NCBI GenBank assembly: GCA_001630475.1
Contig: KV419399.1
Location: 959,599 to 1,023,598, forward strand
Reading direction: 5' to 3'
Length of the DNA: 64,000 nucleotides
Origin: Sistotremastrum niveocremeum HHB9708
Taxonomy: Eukaryota; Basidiomycota; Agaricomycetes; Sistotremastrales; Sistotremastraceae
Position numbers and translations under genes: made by a program. Positions 46,999 to 60,802 of this stretch are shown here, piece by piece. Each line of letters begins with the position of its first letter. Positions within the stretch are counted from its first letter, which is position 1. A model generated the notes under the pieces. The model was not told where the DNA came from. It made no database searches and was given only the letters and a program-made list of their open reading frames with translations.

Positions 46999-49900
46999 CT
47001 AACCCACTGGCACCGCAGCGCCATCATCCTCTCGATGCCGTCTCAGCCCTCGTTCAACCAGAGCTCTAAACGAGCTATTTTCACGGCGCAGTAGATTTTG
47101 AGGTGTGTCGAACTCGATGAGTCTCCCTTCGTCTAACACCATCTAGTATCATTCGGTAAGTCTCCTTTATGAATCATTAACAGTCAACACTCACGATCTT
47201 GTCGGCATCCATGACGCTTTCCAATCTATGGGCAATGATGATAGTAGTGACATCCCGCAACACTCGTTTCATCGCACTTTGGATCGCATCATCAGTCTGA
47301 TGATCTATATTTTGATATCAGCGAAGGCATCCAATCATGCTTAGTCAGCATCACTTACCGATAGCAGCAGTGCCCTCGTCGATGATGATGACCTTGCTCT
47401 TCCGCATAAACGCTCTCGCAAGAGCGATGATTTGTCTTTGTCCTAAGGACAAATTCGACCCTCCACCTTGAATAACCAAATCCAACGTGATATTCTTCCC
47501 GGTCGTCGCTTCCTCTGCTCCATCTTCCCGTTGTAATTCGCTCAGACCTGCATCTTTCAATGCAGCGTTCATATCTGCGTCCTCAAATTCTCCGAATGGA
47601 TCGAGGTTCTCGCGTATTGTGCCGGACATTAGTTCGGGGTGTTGAGGAATGATGGTGATGTTGCTGCGGATGGATGAGAGGTTGAGAGCGTTGATGTCGA
47701 AGCCGTCGAAGGTGATTGTTCCGTTGCTCATAGGCAGAGCTCGGAGCAGAGATAGCGCCAGAGATGATTTGCCAGCTCCGGTTCGCCCGACTATAAAGGG
47801 TGCGCATCAGATGATGATGATGATCAGAATAAATACAAGCGCACCGATTCCGACTCTTTCGCCTGATTTGATACTGAACGATATATCCTTGAGAACGTCA
47901 GGTCCATCAGCCGAATAACGCGCGGAGAGGCCGTTGACGTTGAGGTCTCCGCTCGCCGGCCAGTACGCCGGAGGTGTGGCATCTCGTGAAGGAGGTGCTT
48001 CGTGTTCGATGGTCAAGAAAGACTGCACCCTTTCCAAGCTACGAGGAATATGTGTTGAGCTTCAAGTGACGTGTCATAGGTGAATACAGCACACCTGTTC
48101 GCATTCACTTCCAAGTCATTCGACATGCGGACCCATGCCAGGATCTGCTTGGAGAAGTAATAGAGTAGGCGAAGAATGAACCCAATCATCCCGGGTTCGA
48201 TGGAGTCTGTCCCTATGCCATACAGAAGCCACGCGGCGACGATGCCGGCGAATATCCCGCCTAGGCCCTCCATTCTGACACCGATCCAACTACATCGTAG
48301 TGTGAGCCGCGTCAGATTAGGAAGTGGCGGAGAGCTCACCGATTCAGATCCCAATACAGGAAAGCAGTTCTGGAATAATCGTTGATCTTAGACTTCAATT
48401 CTCTCCTGACTCTCTCTTGTGCGCCGTAAGCACGAATCGACACTAACCGAAGCTCAATTAGACCTAAAAGCAACTACACTTTCAGGCTGACGAACCTATT
48501 CCATGCAAGGTTGCACCCATGTGTCCGAGAAGCGGCGCTCTTGCATTTGACATCAGCCTCTTCACAGGTAGCTGAGCCTTCATATATACGTGGCCGCATC
48601 CTAGGCCGACAAGGAGAATGCCGATCGCTGGGAGGAGCATGATCCATCCCGAAGCGTACACGACCATCCCGATGCTAATCATGATGCTGATGGAGAATTC
48701 GGCTACGGAATGAAGGAGAGCGGGAATGGAGGTGTCGATGGCTTGCATATCTTGAGAGCATCGGGTTGTGATCCGAGAGACAGGCGTGGTATCCAGCCAT
48801 CTATGTGAACACAGAAATGTTAACAAAAAGATTGACTAATCAAAGTTCGGACCAACCGGAACGTGGAGGTGAAGATTGACTGAACGAGCATCTTGTGGAT
48901 TGTGCGGGATGCTCGAAGAGATCCGACGCGATATATGATCCAAGACGTCGCAGAGAGTGTCACTCCGAGAAGCAGGAGCCCGCCGTATATTAGAAGATAC
49001 CTCACAGGGAATATTAGGTGGAAAAATCAAAAGTGAACGAAATCGGGACCTACTTTTTCACAGGGACTGAAGAAGTGATATGGTCCTCGTACTGAGATGT
49101 CCAATATACGATGAACCAATTTTGTGCGATAGTCATGCAACCAGTGAGGAGAAGGAAGATGCCACACGTGAGAACGAAAGCCGGGTGGCCGAGGCTTTTG
49201 ACGTATAGTTTCACTGCAAAATTTTAGCTTCGAGTACGGACGCAATACACGTGCCATACCAGCTGATCCAGAGACACGACCGACCGCCATTTCTTCCTTG
49301 CCTATCAGCGTCTTTGACTTTGCCTCCCTCTCTCCCACCTGGACGGTCTCGCTGGTGTCGTCCTCTTTAGTCGATTTCGATAATTCAGCATCATGCGAGG
49401 CAGGAGATGAAGGTGTGAAATAATCTGGCTTCATGTCTTGAGTTAAGATCTGACCGTCCCCAGAGATCAAAATCATTCGGTTCGCAATAGGTTGAGTGAG
49501 GACGATATTGTGGGTGACCAGGATGACTGTCCGACCACGGACGAGATCACCCATAAGGCATTTGTCGACAATCCATTGGGAGGTATGGGCATCCAGTGAG
49601 GACAGAATGTCATCCAGGAGCAGGATACGAGCATCAGAATAGACGGCTCGAGCGAGAGTGATACGAGCCTGGGAAATTTGAATAAACCAAGGTATTTTCA
49701 GAGATACCGGCAATCGCCGGTACGCCTCGTGCTTACCTTTTGACCACCGCTGCGTTCAGAGTGGAAATGGCCAATCGGTCAGATAGATGCCATCTCAAGA
49801 TGGTCTCAAGACGATCCCTACCTCAATGTTATCCCTTTCTCCCCAATCTCGGTATGATCTCCAGCATCAAATAGCTCGATATCTCTTTCTAATGCGGTTT

Positions 49901-52900
49901 GATGAAGCACTATTTCGGTAACACGAATGTTCAGAAGACAAGATAGGCTTCGATATGGTATAAAACGTACCTTTCTTATATCTCTCTGCGTCGTAATCTG
50001 TCTGAAATAAAATGTTATCCTGCAGGTGATTCTCAACGACGACTCGTATCGGATCGTCGAGTTATCTTACTCGGATGGTGCCATTCATTACCCAACTTTC
50101 TTGTGCGGCGTATGATACCCCTCCATCTCTCGGAAACATCACACAGCCATGGGCCGATAAAGCTTCCTGATGCATCTCGCCTGTAGATGCGATAAGCCCA
50201 CTTTCTCACATCCGGCAAGTCGAATAAATCACCGAGCAATGCCATCAGAAGGCTTGTCTTGCCCACTCCCGTAGCTCCACATACGATGTTGATTCCTCCT
50301 TCGTAGAACTCCAGAACCCCGTCAATTCTGAGCCAGAATCTGGCGTCGTTCTCAGACGGGGCGCTTATCGGGAAGCCCGCGTTTCCGGAAGAGGCTGGAG
50401 TTTCCCATGCGAAGGCCATATCGCGGATCAGGAGAGGGGACAAGTGGTCAGTAGATGATGATGGAGTGAGTGGTGGACTGATGATGTGTTCCTGTTTTAT
50501 AGTTTCGCCCTGTGAAAGCTGCATCAGAAACCGGATCTGTGGATGACAGACGATACCACGAACGCTGCGGAGGAAATTTTCGATGCGACGTAGTGACAAG
50601 CGGCCTATCAGTTCATGAAGGTATCACGGGTGAATGATGGTACCGTAACAAGAGTTCAAAATCGAACATGTAAGTTGAGAATATCGTCAACTTTCTTGTC
50701 ACAACGCACCTCTCATTATGACCGGAATATAGTAATCCATCGTTGTGAACTGTGCTCTGCACATATCGAAGACCTGGTTGTCCTCGTTCACAGTTCCGTC
50801 GTAGGAAGTAGGTGAATACTTACAGTAATCGAAGGGAAGATCACGGAAGCTTTATTAACATGAGCCAATGTGCAAGCTTTTAATGTGATATAGGCTTACC
50901 AGTGAGCGGACGGCGCATAATTAGCGTCTGGATCTCGTGAGACCTTTCCAATGAACCAGAGGTAAGTGTGACGACTTACATATATGGTATATGTTATCAT
51001 CATACTTGCTAGTGGAAACAACGTGCTAAAGACGCAGTCAGTATCACGCGCCGATCGCATGATAATCAAACGACCTTACTTGAAGTTCGTAGTGATCGCT
51101 CCCAGGACGGTACTTTTCCACACATACTTCAACTCTTCCTCCCGTTTCTTATCGATCTTCTCGGCCATCCGATCTTCCCAAGCAAACAGTTTGATCATAC
51201 GTAGCAGATCCACAGCTATGGAATGATTAAATGGGGTGGTGACGGATGGACGAGAAGATACCTACTTTGAATAACGGATTGAAGTCGCTCATCGGACTAC
51301 GTCGAATTCTTAGAATAGACACTTGTCACCTCCTAGGATCCGACGTACCTTTTTCATCTTCATCTTTTCAACCGTGTTCAGAACTTTATACGTATATCCG
51401 GGGAGAGGAGAAGTCACAGCCAGAGCCGAAATCCCAACGAATGCGCTGTTTCACGATCTCCATGAGATATTCGATTTTAGACGGAGAGATTAAACAAACC
51501 TCCAACCAAGAATATTGTACAGAAACCAAATAAACAAAACCATGCGAATCAACGCGATCACTGCATTACGTAAGCTTTCCTTCTTCATTCGGCAATAGCC
51601 ACGAGGTAGGCGCTCACCTGGTATCATCCAGTCGAGGCTGGCGATGACATTCTTCAAGTCGACCGTCAGCAAATTGTTGATCAGACCAATTTGATCGCCG
51701 CTATTCGCCTGAGTCTTGGGGGTCTTCGATTTCGTTGGATCCGAGTCCGAGGATGAGGTTTTCGTAGCGGTCGGATCTGAGGCACGCTGTTTCAATTTTC
51801 GTTCCGAAGAGGTGCTGGATGTCGAACTTGTTCTGCTCTGCCCGAAGGGAAAACTATTCGTCGATTTTGGAGCGGATTTTGGTGGCGCTTCTGCTGAGAG
51901 CGTGTTGACTCTCATAAACAGCGGTTGATCGAAGATGAGTTGTGTCAGTATTGCTTCGATTCGAACACCAGCATGAGTCTAGACTCATGTTAACACACAT
52001 GTACACAGAGAAATTCAAGATTTATGAGTGCGAACCTTGACGAAAATCGAATATTGAGACGCCATGGCGGCGATAATCGGACCCAAGGCTAGCCATAGAA
52101 TCCACACCCAAGGCTGGATGGAACCGACAGGTGAACCTTTCTCGATGTATCTGATGAATTCATTTTGAGACAGAGTTTCGGGATATCCCAGCGATTTGGG
52201 TGTTTTCCGAACTCACGAAAGAATCTTATTGGTCGCAATTGGTCCCGCAAAATCATTCAGAGCCTGGCGAAGAAAGTGCGGTAAATATTACTTCATTTCA
52301 TTTGGCGGAAATGAAATGTTTACCTGGGTCATATTAAATATTCCCATAATCAGAAACTCAATTCCTAGCGAAGTCTTCTGTCAATAGAACACACTCGGAA
52401 GCAAAGCGGCCTGAACTCACGGAATGCGATAAATAGCTTCCAGATGAGGCTTCTTCTTTCGTTTTTCGTGTCGGCGGTAGGGTCCAGGAGCTAATGATAA
52501 CGTTGAGCGCGGTCCGAATACAAAAAATTAGAAGCTCTCACTGGTAAAAGGTTGTCCCCTAGATATTCAGCGGTGTCCTCTGCAGCTACGGGCGGCAGAC
52601 TCGACATCTCAAGCGTAGGCAGGCGGGAAGCTTGTAGAATGAGGCGATCCAAAAACGAATAGAGGGACAATGAAAGGTACGAAGCGGTCAGAGCTGGGTT
52701 GATTTTCTCCTTTTCTTCATAGGAGTACTCGTCGCTTCCTTTTGAGGGCAAGGTGTAATGTCTAGGCAGGATAGCAGGAACGATCAATGATACGACTAGG
52801 AGGCTCCCGTAGCGAACCCAGTGCAGAAGTCCGAATGATATGTTCGGTTGGCCTCTCATTAATGGGAGGAGGTCATGTGATGTGTGCGTCGTTAAAAATG

Positions 52901-53484
52901 CGAGGTATATCATGGTGGTATGCAGAGAGGTCCTCGCTTGCCAGTGGCGATTGCTAACACGCAAGGTAACTACCGATGTAAATGTTGCGTATCCCTGCGC
53001 CCAGACACAACTGAGGAGCAATCATTATCCGAGATTTCTTCACTCACAAATGACAATAGAGAAGGGATGTCGGTGCGTATTGCTCCATGAACACCAAATG
53101 AGATACCGCTGATGGTGAGCAGAATAAGGGAGAAGACAAGCCGTAATGCATGGATTATAGAGCTATACGTGTCCCCGTCTTCGTCACTTTTGCCTTGATG
53201 TTTTCTTTAGTAGGTCTTAATAATTAGTGGAGGAACTCGGAGGCGTTCACGGACTACGCACAGCAAATTCGTCCCCCTCGTCCTATGAGTCAACACAGAG
53301 ATCCCAAACACAACGATTGATGTCAGGCATCCTAGCCACGGCAACGCTCTTTGCATGTTTCAGCACCTGCAACACGATGAGGGTACCGATCGCAAAATAC
53401 TTACCTAATTAATTCCCCGAAGAGTCCATCAGCGGGTCCGATAGGCGACTGCGGAGCTGGTACGAAATCAGCCAAGGCTTGCAT
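46999..53484 (-). CDS. ABCC-type (MRP-like) full ABC transporter, copy 3
   Basis: A divergent paralogue of copies 1 and 2. The proposed first exon starts at 53484 (MQALADFVPAPQSPIGPADG) and splices (GTAAGT...CAAAG, with a CTGAAAC branch site) into RALPWLGCLTSIVVFGISVL; an alternative start lies at 53356. A TMD0 exon follows (SSIIHALRLVFSLILLTISG), then TMD1. NBD1 has Walker [20 protein letters not shown] and Walker B ILLLDDILSSLDAHT (degenerate Asp). NBD2 has TGAGKSS-type Walker [21 protein letters not shown], signature LSLGQRQIIALARAFMRKSK, Walker B VIIIDEGTAAIG and H-loop IIAHRLESVMDADK. The C-terminus SSFRALVERGLRRHREDDGA has its stop at 46999. Both ATPase sites look as expected for ABCC. 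Substrate unknown. Confidence 0.83.
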
Positions 53485-54213
53485 GGAAAACGCCTGTTGA
53501 AATCCCATTTATGTCTTTGCCAGGTCGCACCGCTGTCTTATAGATCAGTCTCGGTCCTGGGAGTGCGGAAGCAAACAGTGCTGTCGAAGTTCTTTGCTTC
53601 CTGGGTAAGAGTCTTTGACGCTCACAGATTCAGACACATGCTGGATCTTGCTTTCAGGGGCCCTTCCGTGAATCCAGGTATTTTCATCGCAGGCCGTTTT
53701 GTACATACTCGGGAACTTTCGGGTCAAGACGAGGGTTCTCTCACAACGTGCGCTAATTATGACAGCATACATATCACATGAAACAGATGAGCTGAGTGCG
53801 TTGACTGCATGGTGTCCCCTCTCGATCGAAAGATGCTTAGGGGCTCATTTGAGCGAGGAACTCGTCCACTAAGGTGGCGGTTTCTTCTCGCGGTCTCTCG
53901 GCTTAATGCAAAGGGAACTCAGCGCATGCCCTCAATAGTAAGGCCACAGTCCAGGAACGCTTTGTATGAGCTTCTATGAAATTCATTTCCCTATGATTAA
54001 TGACTGTGTAACATGTACTGGACACTGTTCGTTGTCAACACCGCCCTTCGGAAGGGCACGGAAGAAATCGGGCGCTTGGGAATGTGCTTAGAGATCAGAT
54101 TCCGAATCGGGTATCTCGGCGCTCGGCATTCGCCAGATTTCGGAATGTCGTTGCTGCATCAAATTATATCGGGCTGGAGATGCCGCGCTTTAGGCTAAAA
54201 TACGAATACGTAG
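53485..54213. other. Intergenic
   Basis: Between the start of ABCC copy 3 and the Dicer stop, both on the minus strand. No supported gene. Confidence 0.5.
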
Positions 54214-57200
54214 TTACTGGAGAATCTCCAAAGCACGCTCTGCTCCTGTGGTCTTAGCAGCCTCTTTCGCTGCATCATCTGTCCCAGGCTCCGTATGCGT
54301 GTATATGCGTTTTCCATCCACATTTATTACGCAAACAGACATACCGTTTTCCTTCACGACGTCGTAGTCTAATGTTTGGAGTTTTGTCGAGGTCCGCTCG
54401 AACAATGTCGACACCGGATGCCGGATATCAACCTTCTCCACGACTAGTCGTTCCAGAAGTCGAAAGATGCCGAGGTGGGTAAGTAGGTTGCTGACGATTT
54501 CGAGAGAACCCCCCGAATCTAGATAGACTGCGCCAATGATACTTTCTACCATATCGCCGAAGAATTTGTATGCTTGGAGTCGCGTGAGCGCCGCCCAGGG
54601 ATACTTTGTACCTCTTTCGAACGCCTCGTGAAGACCCTTTCTCTCTTTCTGGAAACGCACCGCACAGGCAGCTTGATGATCCATGATCATGGGACTCGAA
54701 TGAAGCATGGACTGCCATAGATAAACTTCCTCTACATCTTCCGAGATCTGCGGATCGCCTTCTTTCTCCACGACCTTCTTCGTAGTCTCTTGATTGGAGC
54801 GATCGAGCGCGAGAAAACCGAGGAAGTGGGAGTTTACAACACAGATCTTGTACGGGTGCATTTGGCCCGGCGCTAGATCTTCACCCGAGTATTTGTAGAG
54901 CCACTCAACCACCAATAGATCGAGAAGAGAATCACCCAAAAACTCTAATCGGTCATATGAATGACTGATCGCAGCGCTGGACCTCATGTCGTGGGCTCCC
55001 TGATAAGATGCGTGGCATAGGGCTTCCATCAATAAGCTTCGGTGTTCGAACTGATACTCGATCAGTCTCTCTACCGAGTTCAACTGCGCCGGATACCAGG
55101 GCAGGTTATTCACCCGCTCTACGATCGTCTCGACTCTGTTGATAATCGGCATCCATGTGAACCTTTCGTCGGGGAGGAAGGATCGAAGGAATTCAACGGC
55201 ACAATCAAGACCGCCAGATAGGTGACACGCTGCTATGATTGATTCCACGACGTCAGCTAGTGTTTTCGTAGACATTTCCATGTGTGCGGATTCGTGCGTC
55301 GCCGAGATCGCCGAATGAGATGATATAGACGGGTCCGCGAAACCTAGTAAGTCATTTTCGTCCTCTTCTTCTTCGGTCGGCATTGAAGCCACAGGCGGCC
55401 TCCATTTTCTCCCAAGGAATACCTCCCTGATGATGAATCGGGGAAGACACCGCTCGATAGCGGCTCGAGATAGACGGGCATTAGACACCGTATGATCCTT
55501 GGCTTTGCTCAGATATCCTTCGTGCCAGGCATCATGCTCTACGAGAAGTTCGAGGCACGTCAGGAACTTCAATACAGAATCTCCGAGCGTTTCCATCCGC
55601 TGGTAGTCTGCTGGCTCATGAGAGACGGGTGCTGTAATTGCGACGGTCATAAGTGGGATCGAGATATTCGGGAGGTGCTGAACCGGAACGGAGCTTTCGG
55701 GCACTTTGCTGATGATGTCGTCCAATGCGAATGCAGCGGTCAGGCCCAGCGTCAATGCGCGAAGGATACACGGAAGAAACGTTGACATGCGGAGGAGTTC
55801 GGGAGGGAGAAGATCTATAGTACAACCCTCAGGAGGTACCAATGTCAGATCTAAAGTTTGGTTCCGGTTCCCATCGGAAAAGTTGTCCTGGAAATATGTA
55901 GTGCGACGAGGAACATGTTTGGCCACGATATAGGGGGGATTCGGGATCGGATCTACTTCATCGAATTGAAGAGCCATCTTGACGATCGCACTCGTTGAGA
56001 TACGTTCATGAGACATAGCATGCGTAAAATGCGGCCGCCGGTACTTCCCGGCTCGCAACAGCATTGGGTGTTGTGGAATGGTCCCGTGATGTAACTCAAG
56101 ATATTCGCGACCTGGTATGTAGAGATCGCTCAAGATGTGATAAGGCTGGAGCTCTGGCTCAAATTCTCCGTTCAAAGGAAGGAATACGACGGAAAAGTCA
56201 AGATTGTTCCATCTCATCCAACCTCCCCACCGGGACCAAAAAAGGCGTCGAGTGAATAGGCGTGCCTTCTCAAGATCTGCTTGTAGCTGAGATCTGTCAT
56301 GCGGCGAAAAGGGGCCGATTGAATGGATCACCAGGGGGTGCTTGATCGTCGGCGTCTCTATGATGTATGGTGGCATCCCTTGAATGGCTGGCGCAATGTC
56401 GACTCGTGAGATCAATCGCAATGTGGCCAGACCTTCCACAGTTATAGTGGATTCCCACCACTGCTCACTCGAGTCATCGTCCTGTTCCGCGTCTTCCCGT
56501 GTGGCATCGGACTGGTCCCGCCGATAAAGCCACGGGTCGATCTGCTTTAGAACCTTTGCAAATCCATCACGCTTCTCTATCTCCTGTTTCAAGATCTCCC
56601 TTACACCGGCTTCAGTCTCTATCTCCATATCTTCCATGAGAGGCAACAGGTGATCATTCAGCAAGCCTGCTTTATAGAGTTGGACGTAAGCCTTGAACGC
56701 CGCTGCTCTTTTCGCACGATATTTTGTGCGGTGTTCTTGAGGCGTTGTGAAGGTACGTAGATTGTGCGGGAGGAGGGATGAGAGGGTCACCGTTGCTCCA
56801 AACGGTCCTAGGCTAGGAGGTGGAGGGAGGTAGGCGCCGGAAGAAGATATAGAGTATTTCTGTTCAGGGGTGAAGGAATAAACCGGAGCATTGGAGAAAT
56901 AAACGGATTGAGGCAGGCAGTTGGAGAAGTGATTGAGATGAGCGACCGCAGAGTTTAAGGAGACAGTTGCGCTAAAAAGCGAAAAATGAAATAAAAATGA
57001 CTGCACGATGTGAGCAAAGCAACATAGCTTACCCAGTCTCCGGAACTTCAAAAACTTGCGGATGTTCATCGCTATCATCAGTTTCGTCCATAGCGTCTTT
57101 AATAGAATCAATGTATCTCTGATTCCGTTCCTTCTCCTCTTTGTACCCCCTTTCCATCGCAAGCTCGACCTCCATCCATTCAGCATATCTCTCCGGCTGC

Positions 57201-59068
57201 GAATCATCCACCAATATGGTGAACACGGACCTCTCCTTCCTTGCCCTCCCTCTACTCTGCGCCCAGCTTCGAACATTCTTCGGCGGATCGAACCTTATCA
57301 CATTGTTGCAGGCGCGGATATCAAGCCCCTCTTCTGCGACGCTGGTACATATCAGAACATTCAGTAGACCAATGCCGAATGCCGCAAGAGTATCTTTAGA
57401 CGTATGAGAGTTGATAAGGCCGTTGTCATCGCTGGTATTATTGGATGTTGAAGGTTCATCCGCGAAGCCTCTCTCCGAACGATTCCGGGAGAAGAAATTC
57501 TTTTGAAGATCAAAGACAGTACGTCTTCGCGCATCGTCAGATGCACCGACTAGAGAGCCACATCGGAATATCGGCGATGCAGTTAAGGGGTGTCGGGAGA
57601 GAATCTCGGTTAGGACGATTACGGCATCCCGACGTTCGACGAAGATGAGGCCTGAGAACGATTCGTCGGTTGCTTCACTTGCGGCCTTCTGCGATACCAG
57701 CGCGTCGATCAAAGCTTTCACCTTCACCGAGCATACGCCCTCCGCGTCGAAGTCCTGGTCCGTTACAGATGGTATGACCAGCCTCGAATATAATTCGTCA
57801 ACGATTCGAATAAAATATTCGAAATCGCTCGACGGCCATTTCGACAGCTTGCCGACGAGTCGCATCTTCGTGTCGCGCGCCTGCTCCAGGGACTTGGAGA
57901 TATACCATTCACACCCCCAAACACCCATTTCTTTGTATATCTCGTCCGCAGCATACATAAGCGCCCGTAAATTTTTGTGTGTGAACGTGTTCTTCGTGAG
58001 CACTGCCTTCGCGAGCTTCTCGTTCAAGGACTCGATAGTTCCTGGCATTGTATTTGTGCGAGAAAGGGATGCGATCTTTGATCGAAGGGATTTGATAGAT
58101 GGATCGGCGTCGATGGGGAGTGTCTCCACTGTCTCGTGGAGAAGTCGAAGATTATGGGGCAGTTGGTCTCGGAACAGTGGGAACTCGAGAGATTCGTAAA
58201 GGTAGAACTGAAGCTGAGGGCGATGGACATATTGCTGAAGCTCGATGTCGTTCAGTTGGGCCGTGCGAACTCGAGCGTCGAGATTCTTCTCCAATATCCT
58301 ATGAATCCATTCATTAAACTGATTCGTATGCAGTGCAAGTCTAGAGTGTCTCACGCAAGCGACATTTGTACGTTCAATCCGAGAAGAGGACTGGCCGTAA
58401 GGCCTAAGATTGACGGATTCCTATGACCGTTTGGAACGGTAGATGGATCCAAAGGAGGGCGACCACGCCGATAATAGAACTCGTGCATGATTCTATTGTA
58501 AGGGTTATTCTCCACCGCGTGATGTGCTTCATCGAAAATGAGCAGACTAATATCCTCCTGTAATACAACGTATCCGTGATGAAGAGCGTCCAAGAGAATC
58601 GCCGGCGTGCTGACGACGACATTATGAGTTGAAAGGATCCCGTCCCACAACGACCGTGACAGCCATTTGTCAGGTTCCATATATCCAAGAATGAGTCCGA
58701 CCTTTGGTAAGATGGTTGAGATGATAGCATGTTGTTGTTCACATAGTGCCACAGTTGGACATAGAAACCAAGAAACCTGAATGGAAGTTATGTCGACCTC
58801 CTGTTCCGAAAGATAATTCTTGCCTTGTTCTCGCCCTTGTCGAGCTCGGCTCGAATCCGAAGTATTGCAATGTGCGTCTTGCCTAAAAGCACAAATGTCA
58901 AAGGCTTCGAAAGATGATCAAACGATTATGCTGACCCGAGCCTGTCGGAAGGGCAATGATAATGTTCGATTTGAGGCTCTCCTCTAACAACTCCTGTTGA
59001 TACCCTCGGGTGAGTGGTAAGGCCGCATCCGAGTCAGACCCTTGCTTTCTCAGATTATGTCGTGGCAT
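54214..59068 (-). CDS. DCL: Dicer-like ribonuclease III
   Basis: Cuts double-stranded RNA into small RNAs in the RNA-interference pathway. The start at 59068 gives MPRHNLRKQGSDSDAALPLT, then RGYQQELLEESLKSNIIIAL and Walker A PTGSGKTHIA across an intron. Motif Ia (VSWFLCPTVALCEQQ), DEAHH (motif II) and LTASP (motif III) follow. The second helicase lobe (exon about 58354-57034) has LICTSVAEEGLDIRACNNVI and QSRGRARKE. After a short intron come the Dicer dimerisation region and a long middle region. Two RNase III domains follow: ETLGDSVLK with LADVVESIIAA, and LEFLGDSLLD with FFGDMVESIIGAVYLDSGG, all acidic catalytic residues present. A C-terminal dsRNA-binding-like segment ends RALEILQ at 54214. 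The intron at 58777-58823 is GC-AG. The frame appears broken near 58390, just after motif III, with no usable splice site. Confidence 0.9.
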
Positions 59069-59954
59069 TCGTCGAAGTGAAGGAAGAGATAGATGTACAA
59101 TGTACGGCGGATGGGTATAGGGTCCAAGAAGAGGTCATACAAGGCAAGATGTCGAGAAACGAAAAGACTACGCCCACCACGTTCTGCGGAGTTGTGCCAT
59201 TGATTAGGGTGACCGGGGGACTGCCACTGGAAGCGCTCACCGCCTTCGAATGGCTGCGTGGGTCTTTGAAGAGGTTGTATTGTGCTTTAATGCTCTGAGC
59301 CAGTGCGGTCATCCCATCATCGGCAAGATAGTCGGCGTTCACGCGTTGGCGGAACCAACTCGGCTAAATTGACCTGGACATTTAAGCGGCCATTGCCGAG
59401 CTGGAGTAGAAAAACGGCTGAGTTATTCCTGAGGAGGTGGTGTCAGAGGAAATTGGGAGCGAATATTCTGACTCGTTGGATAGGGTTAACCATATCATAC
59501 ACAATCGATTTGTCATATGCATAGGGGAGCATAGGAATATATTATGACCGTCATTATAATATTCTCGGCTACTTCTCCATCTTCTCCAGACGCTCGGGTT
59601 ACTTCTGGGGCACCTATTGCTTCATAGAGTTTTTTTTTTCGAAACACGATTTACTTATCGCACTTTCATTGTGCATTCGCTGTGCAAGGGTGAAGTGAAA
59701 GAAAATATCGGAGATAAGGGCCTTTGTCCGGCACTTCTGTTTGTGCTTTGTTTGTCTCACCTTTTTCTTGCTGCCGTGCAGACGCGAGTGAGTCGTTGAT
59801 CCAAGAATCGGCCGCCATGGAATCCTCCGGTTGCTCAAGGATGCGAAACTACACAAAGGGACGTGCTGGTGCCTCTGAGCCTATCATACATATGCATTAC
59901 GTCTACGGAAAGCCTACAACAGCATGTTCGACAAAGGACTCGGGACCGCGACAC
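59069..59954. other. Intergenic
   Basis: Upstream of Dicer and downstream of the glutathione transferase, both on the minus strand. A minus-strand frame (59342-59055) overlaps the Dicer start in another frame and is not supported. Presumed Dicer promoter. Confidence 0.5.
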
Positions 59955-60802
59955 CTAAAGTTGACCATACTTCTGCTCGACCGTAGTCAAGAATCTCTCC
60001 CATCGCCCTCCATGCCACGTCTTAATATGACTCCACACCTCTTTCTCCGCGACGATCTTAATCCATTCCAAGAACGCCGCAAACAGCAAATCAGCATAAA
60101 TCGCTTCATCGCCCGCAATAAACAACTGTTCTCTCCCCTCGCCGTACTTATCCAACAATCCCGCAATCTTTCCTAAATTCGCTTCTAGCCCTTTCAGCGC
60201 TGCATCCCGTACCGGACCGACGGGAGCAAGCTCCTCGAGTTTCTTCCCGAAGACGAATTCGCGCGTCTTGATGAAATAATCCAAGCTGCCCTCGTTCAAC
60301 ACCGACGGAACAAGGCTGACGATAAGTCCCGCAGCCGGAGCGAGGAAAAGCTCTTCGACCTTTTCGGTGTATATTTCTTGGAGAATAGCGGTGCCGGGTG
60401 GGATGAGTAATGGAGCTGAAGGGAAGTGTTTATCGAGATAGAGAGCGATGTTCCAGGAGTCGGAAATGACTGTGGGTGTCTTTCCCTGGGATGGAACGTT
60501 GGGGTCACTTATGACGGGGAGAGTGTAGAAGTCGGAGCCGTCGGGGAGTTTGGATGTGGGTGCTCCGTTGATTGCTTTGATGGTTTGTGCGACGTCGGGG
60601 AATTCGACCCATTGGGTCTTGTGTGGGACGCCTTTGAATCCTAGCGCGAATCTGAATACGGTTTCAATACTGAAAGGTGATCTAGAGTATGGGGTGTTAG
60701 ATGGACTCACCTCGTCTTCCATGCGTTGGGAGACCAAGTACCGCTAGGAGCGCGGCTGGGAATATCGTAGAAGGTGATAACGCTTGCCTCTTGTGCGCCC
60801 AT
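59955..60802 (-). CDS. Glutathione S-transferase, GSTFuA / etherase-like
   Basis: Two exons. Exon 1 (60802-60711) encodes MGAQEASVITFYDIPSRAPS, GTWSPNAWKTR; a 41-nt intron (GTGAGT...TTTCAG) joins it to SIETVFRFALGFKGVPHKTQ (60669 on). The thioredoxin-like N-domain shows the order SxxxWxTR...ALNxKGVPYxxxWVE and the site LPVISDP...VISDSWNIALYLDKHF, where the ISDS segment binds the glutathione gamma-glutamyl group in this fold. The all-helical C-domain runs to KTWHGGRWERFLTTVEQKYG with a stop at 59955. The layout matches the fungal-specific FuA class related to bacterial LigE/LigF etherases, which is expanded in wood-decay fungi. Cytosolic; conjugates or binds small aromatic compounds (by family). 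ABCC exporters nearby are plausible partners, by inference. Confidence 0.82.

Noticed and set aside
57030-57276. Continuous 1020-codon minus-strand frame that extends the Dicer RNase III exon upstream of its acceptor
   Set aside because: The part above about 57000 lies opposite the helicase exon in another frame and is low-quality sequence. The spliced join PETG-ATVSLNSAVAHL is clearly the real one.
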